Positions 14,850-17,447 of a stretch of DNA of 17,447 nt are shown in pieces. The stretch is taken from NCBI GenBank assembly GCA_003531115.1, contig DQHT01000059.1, forward strand, positions 1-17,447. The letters run 5' to 3'. Numbering within the stretch: position 1 is the first letter of the stretch; every line of letters starts with the position of its first letter. This DNA comes from Bacteroidota bacterium. Its GTDB lineage: Bacteria; Bacteroidota; Bacteroidia; UBA8524. The notes beneath the pieces are model-generated. The model did no database searches and had not been told where the DNA came from. It saw only the letters and a list, made by a program, of their open reading frames with translations. Made by a program: the position numbers and the translations under genes.

Positions 14850-15830
14850 ATGAATAACTTATTAGTTACTGACTTCAAAGATTCTCGTTGCGGAGGGTTG
14901 GTTGATGGCATAGCAATATCTAAATCCCTTAACGGAGCTCGTTTGTATGCTGATTATGCAAAAAAATCAGATGGCCCTTTTTACTGTGATCGCTGTAAAT
15001 CTGAGGCCATTTTACGTGTTTGCTCGGAAAAAGCAACTCATTATGCACACAAAGCACTTAAGACGAGTCTAGTTAGCTCAAGAGATCAAGAGCTGCACAA
15101 TAAGATTAGAGATGAGCTTTGTGCTTATTTAAATAACGATCTCGAAGAGCGGGTCTGGCGGGTAGAGGTCCCCTTATATACAGAAGATGAGACAGGTAAG
15201 AAAGTAACTGTTCAGCCCGATATTGTTGGGCGGATCAAACCTGATCCAACGTCAAAAAAACGTCCCAAAGGGATGCCTGTAGCTATTGAAATTCAGAGAT
15301 CCACCTATTCCATAAAATATCTGTTTGACCGGCTTAATCATTATCGGAAACTGGGAATTCATGTCTTGTACATAATTCCAATCACGAAAAAATTACCGCA
15401 GAAGGAAAGGTTTAGACCTCGATTATTCGAAAAATTCTTGCATCAGGCTTATTTCGGTAGAGTATATTATTATGACATCAATGATCAACCTGGAACTCTT
15501 TGTCCAATGCATTACAGCGCTGCCATAGGTTACGTTCCTTATTCAGAATTTTATTCCGAAGGAGGAGAACATCAGGAACACGGCGATTACAATTTTATTT
15601 ATCGCACTTTCAAAAACGCCAATTGGGGACAGACTGTAAACCTTTTCAGAGATATGATCAATAAGGAGGCTCCGGCTTATGTGGGTGGTAATGAGAAGCG
15701 GAAAGTCCCCGATAGACTTTTAATGCTCGATAATCAATTGATATGGTGGGAGAAAGATGAATTTAAGAAGGCATCCTCTTCTGCATCAGCCCCTGAATTA
15801 CTGGATGATTACGAATTTTGGGAGGATTAA
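14850..15830 (+). CDS. CoiA-like nuclease with an N-terminal zinc-binding motif
   Basis: The 326-aa protein has the CoiA layout. A zinc-finger-like element (FYCDRCKSEA, Cys46 and Cys49, then THYAHK, His64 and His67) precedes a PD-(D/E)xK nuclease core: VQPDIVGRI (Asp124) and AIEIQRSTYS (Glu147, Gln149), followed by RLNHYRKLGIHVLYII. In CoiA the aspartate, glutamate and glutamine form the active site. CoiA proper acts in competence, but here there are no competence genes and the neighbours are defence-like, so an island nuclease is more likely. It starts 64 bp after the PIN gene and may have its own promoter. The C-terminus is acidic. It converges with the GHKL-nuclease gene, with a 3-bp gap. 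Confidence 0.75.
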   Translation: MNNLLVTDFKDSRCGGLVDGIAISKSLNGARLYADYAKKSDGPFYCDRCKSEAILRVCSEKATHYAHKALKTSLVSSRDQELHNKIRDELCAYLNNDLEERVWRVEVPLYTEDETGKKVTVQPDIVGRIKPDPTSKKRPKGMPVAIEIQRSTYSIKYLFDRLNHYRKLGIHVLYIIPITKKLPQKERFRPRLFEKFLHQAYFGRVYYYDINDQPGTLCPMHYSAAIGYVPYSEFYSEGGEHQEHGDYNFIYRTFKNANWGQTVNLFRDMINKEAPAYVGGNEKRKVPDRLLMLDNQLIWWEKDEFKKASSSASAPELLDDYEFWED

Positions 15831-15833
15831 CAT

Positions 15834-17447
15834 TCAAGTTTTAACGGCAGGCGATTGAGTTGAGTCTGGTTCATTAACTTTTTCAGATTTTTCTTCTGGT
15901 AGATATTCGGAATACTTCTTCTTGAGAAGTTTAATACCCTCCTCATTATGACTGATCGAATAATTTAACTTCTCCTTTAAATATTGGTATCGAGCCTCGG
16001 CATCAGTAATAACATCTATCCACCTTTTCACCATAACAGTGAGGTTATCCTTCTTGACCAGTTGTCCCAAAGGCTTGCCCTCTTGTTCGTATTCAAACTC
16101 AAGGTTACCATCCATTTCGGTTACCAGGAGAATAGCTGTCCACTCAGTATGCCTTTTCTCGAACCTTATGTCTTCTGAAATAGCTTTCGCATATCGTTTT
16201 ATCTGACTAGATTCTTTTTCTCCTGAGCGCTTCGATGGTCTTTTTAATTCAATCACCAGATTTTCAAAGTAACCGGCCTTTCCTCGAGGAAATTGCTTGA
16301 ATAGACATATATCAGGAATATCATTTAAGGCGGAATTGTCCTCATCTTCTACTATTTCCTCAAAATTTTCCCTTCCCAATATAGATAGGTGACTTTTAAG
16401 AACGTTTTTTAGATTCACATCTTCTGCCCCTAGGGAATAGTCCTCGCCAAAAACCCAAGTGTTGTTTTTTACAATCTGGTGTAAGTGTTTTCTTTCTAGA
16501 ATCGTTTCTTTGATGCCCGGTTCAAAGAGTATCAAACGAAGTTCATACAGAATGCGAAGGCGATCCGTTACTTCCCTAATCGTTGCCGTTATATCGGCCA
16601 ACGAAGTACTCTCCAAAATTTCGGCGAGTTCATCTTGTTTTGATTTGGGCAGATTTATGGCCTCCGAAATTATTTTTTGAAGTGAGCGACTATTTGATTC
16701 TAAAGCCTCCTTTACAAGCCTAAAAGTGAGTTTTTTATTTTCTGTTTCCTGTTCAGAAAAATGAGGAGCATACTCATTTATATTTAAGGCTAGAATGTCA
16801 AACACTTTTCTTTGTGTTGATTCAATGTCATCTTCAGGGTTTCCATGGTAGGGGTAAATCCCCTCCTTTTTCGCATCCTCAATAAAATCCCGAGCGTTTT
16901 CGTGCATTCTGTCCCGAACATACTTCCGTGCAATATCACGAGTAATGTCTAGAGCCCATTTTAAAACACCTTCATTTTCTCCAAAGGCGATATTCCCATT
17001 CTTTTGCAATTCATCGATATAGTCGGAGAGGAGGTACACGGAAATATTAAAGGAAGGAGCTTTAATGCGCAGAGGGACCTCTGCATACGATATCCCGGCA
17101 CTGTTGCAGAGAAATATATTTCGATCATTGGGAATTGACCATTCGATAATTCTTACCTTAAAGAAGACCTCCTTAGTATCTCCTTCTCGCTCAACTTTAA
17201 AATCTTCTTCATGTTTTCTTTGAATAAAACGAGTAAAATCAAGTGATTTCCCATTGATTTTCATGTGAAAATCGGGATAGGATAGAAAATATACAGCCAA
17301 CTTCTCTTCGATAAGTTGGTAGATCTTTGTAGAATCTAGTATGGAAGCTATTTCCTGATTAATATTTTCTATTGTCACAGCTACTCCAACGGAACCAGTG
17401 CCTTTAGGCAAGGTTTTTAAATCGCTGATATCCGCATTTTGTATGTG
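15834..17447 (-). CDS. GHKL-type ATPase fused to a PD-(D/E)xK nuclease, C-terminal part (runs off window)
   Basis: The frame is open to the right edge (537 codons visible), so the start lies outside; the TTG at 17411 is not a true start. The visible part begins just after what should be a histidine-kinase/HSP90-like ATPase domain and includes the following segment (YFLSYPDFHMKINGKSLDFT). A helical linker follows. Counted from the TTG at 17411, the C-terminal nuclease lies at about residues 310-440: TWVFGEDYSL (Trp319), DIPDICLF (Asp367), NLVIELKRPS (Glu388, Lys390), QIKRYAKAI (Gln403). The order WxFG, PD, ExKRP, QIxxY is typical of DUF4263/Shedu-related nucleases and of bacterial 'ATP-binding' proteins ending in such a domain. 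ATP-dependent clamping with DNA cleavage is a plausible role. I cannot verify the ATPase half. Confidence 0.75.
   Translation of the reverse strand, partial: HIQNADISDLKTLPKGTGSVGVAVTIENINQEIASILDSTKIYQLIEEKLAVYFLSYPDFHMKINGKSLDFTRFIQRKHEEDFKVEREGDTKEVFFKVRIIEWSIPNDRNIFLCNSAGISYAEVPLRIKAPSFNISVYLLSDYIDELQKNGNIAFGENEGVLKWALDITRDIARKYVRDRMHENARDFIEDAKKEGIYPYHGNPEDDIESTQRKVFDILALNINEYAPHFSEQETENKKLTFRLVKEALESNSRSLQKIISEAINLPKSKQDELAEILESTSLADITATIREVTDRLRILYELRLILFEPGIKETILERKHLHQIVKNNTWVFGEDYSLGAEDVNLKNVLKSHLSILGRENFEEIVEDEDNSALNDIPDICLFKQFPRGKAGYFENLVIELKRPSKRSGEKESSQIKRYAKAISEDIRFEKRHTEWTAILLVTEMDGNLEFEYEQEGKPLGQLVKKDNLTVMVKRWIDVITDAEARYQYLKEKLNYSISHNEEGIKLLKKKYSEYLPEEKSEKVNEPDSTQSPAVKT

Noticed and set aside
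14850..15830. A true competence gene coiA
   Set aside because: The active-site pattern fits CoiA, but there is no competence neighbourhood, so I call it CoiA-like and give no gene symbol.
1..17447. CRISPR array, tRNA, rRNA, insertion sequence, integrase
   Set aside because: I saw no regularly spaced repeats, cloverleaf with conserved arms, ribosomal segments, transposase motif or tyrosine-recombinase motif. The direct repeat near porU has only two copies and no spacer.

Overview
The window looks like chromosomal DNA of a Bacteroidota bacterium, most likely a gliding or T9SS-bearing lineage such as Cytophagales or a relative. The evidence is a full-length PorU-type sortase with a YPNPF-type C-terminal sorting domain, outer-membrane barrel and lipoprotein genes with Bacteroidota-style signals, and a promoter matching the Bacteroidota -33/-7 consensus (TTTG, about 20 nt, TAnnTTTG). 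I see no rRNA, tRNA, CRISPR array, transposase or integrase.

Layout. Positions 1-237 hold a non-coding leader with a perfect 19-bp tandem duplication. Positions 238-4095 hold porU, the only conserved core gene. Positions 4096-5020 are a decayed stretch: a short unidentified ORF, a palindrome, and a toxin-antitoxin pair (ParE-like toxin and its antitoxin) broken by frameshifts and a stop. Positions 5023-8943, all on the minus strand, hold an unidentified 193-aa gene, a possible 50-aa protein, and an envelope operon of two lipoproteins and one outer-membrane barrel. A perfect 41-bp hairpin sits inside that operon and a terminator follows it.

Positions 9000-17447 look like a defence or mobile-element island. 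In order it has: a truncated ImmA/IrrE gene; a membrane-anchored coiled-coil protein of the abortive-infection type; a 657-aa protein of unknown family, tightly coupled to a compact SF1 helicase; divergently, an Xre regulator, an ImmA/IrrE metallopeptidase and a PIN-domain protein; a CoiA-like nuclease; and, convergently, the C-terminal part of a GHKL ATPase fused to a PD-(D/E)xK nuclease, running off the right edge.

The centre of interest is 10039-14785. The helicase plus 657-aa protein and the Xre-ImmA-PIN module diverge from one 75-bp region. Two overlapping promoters share the same DNA there, and a 9-bp inverted repeat covers the -7 end of both. My reading is that Xre represses both arms, ImmA relieves that repression, and induction releases the helicase and 657-aa effector candidate on one side and PIN on the other. 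This is inference from layout and motifs; I do not recognise the helicase plus 657-aa pair as a named system.
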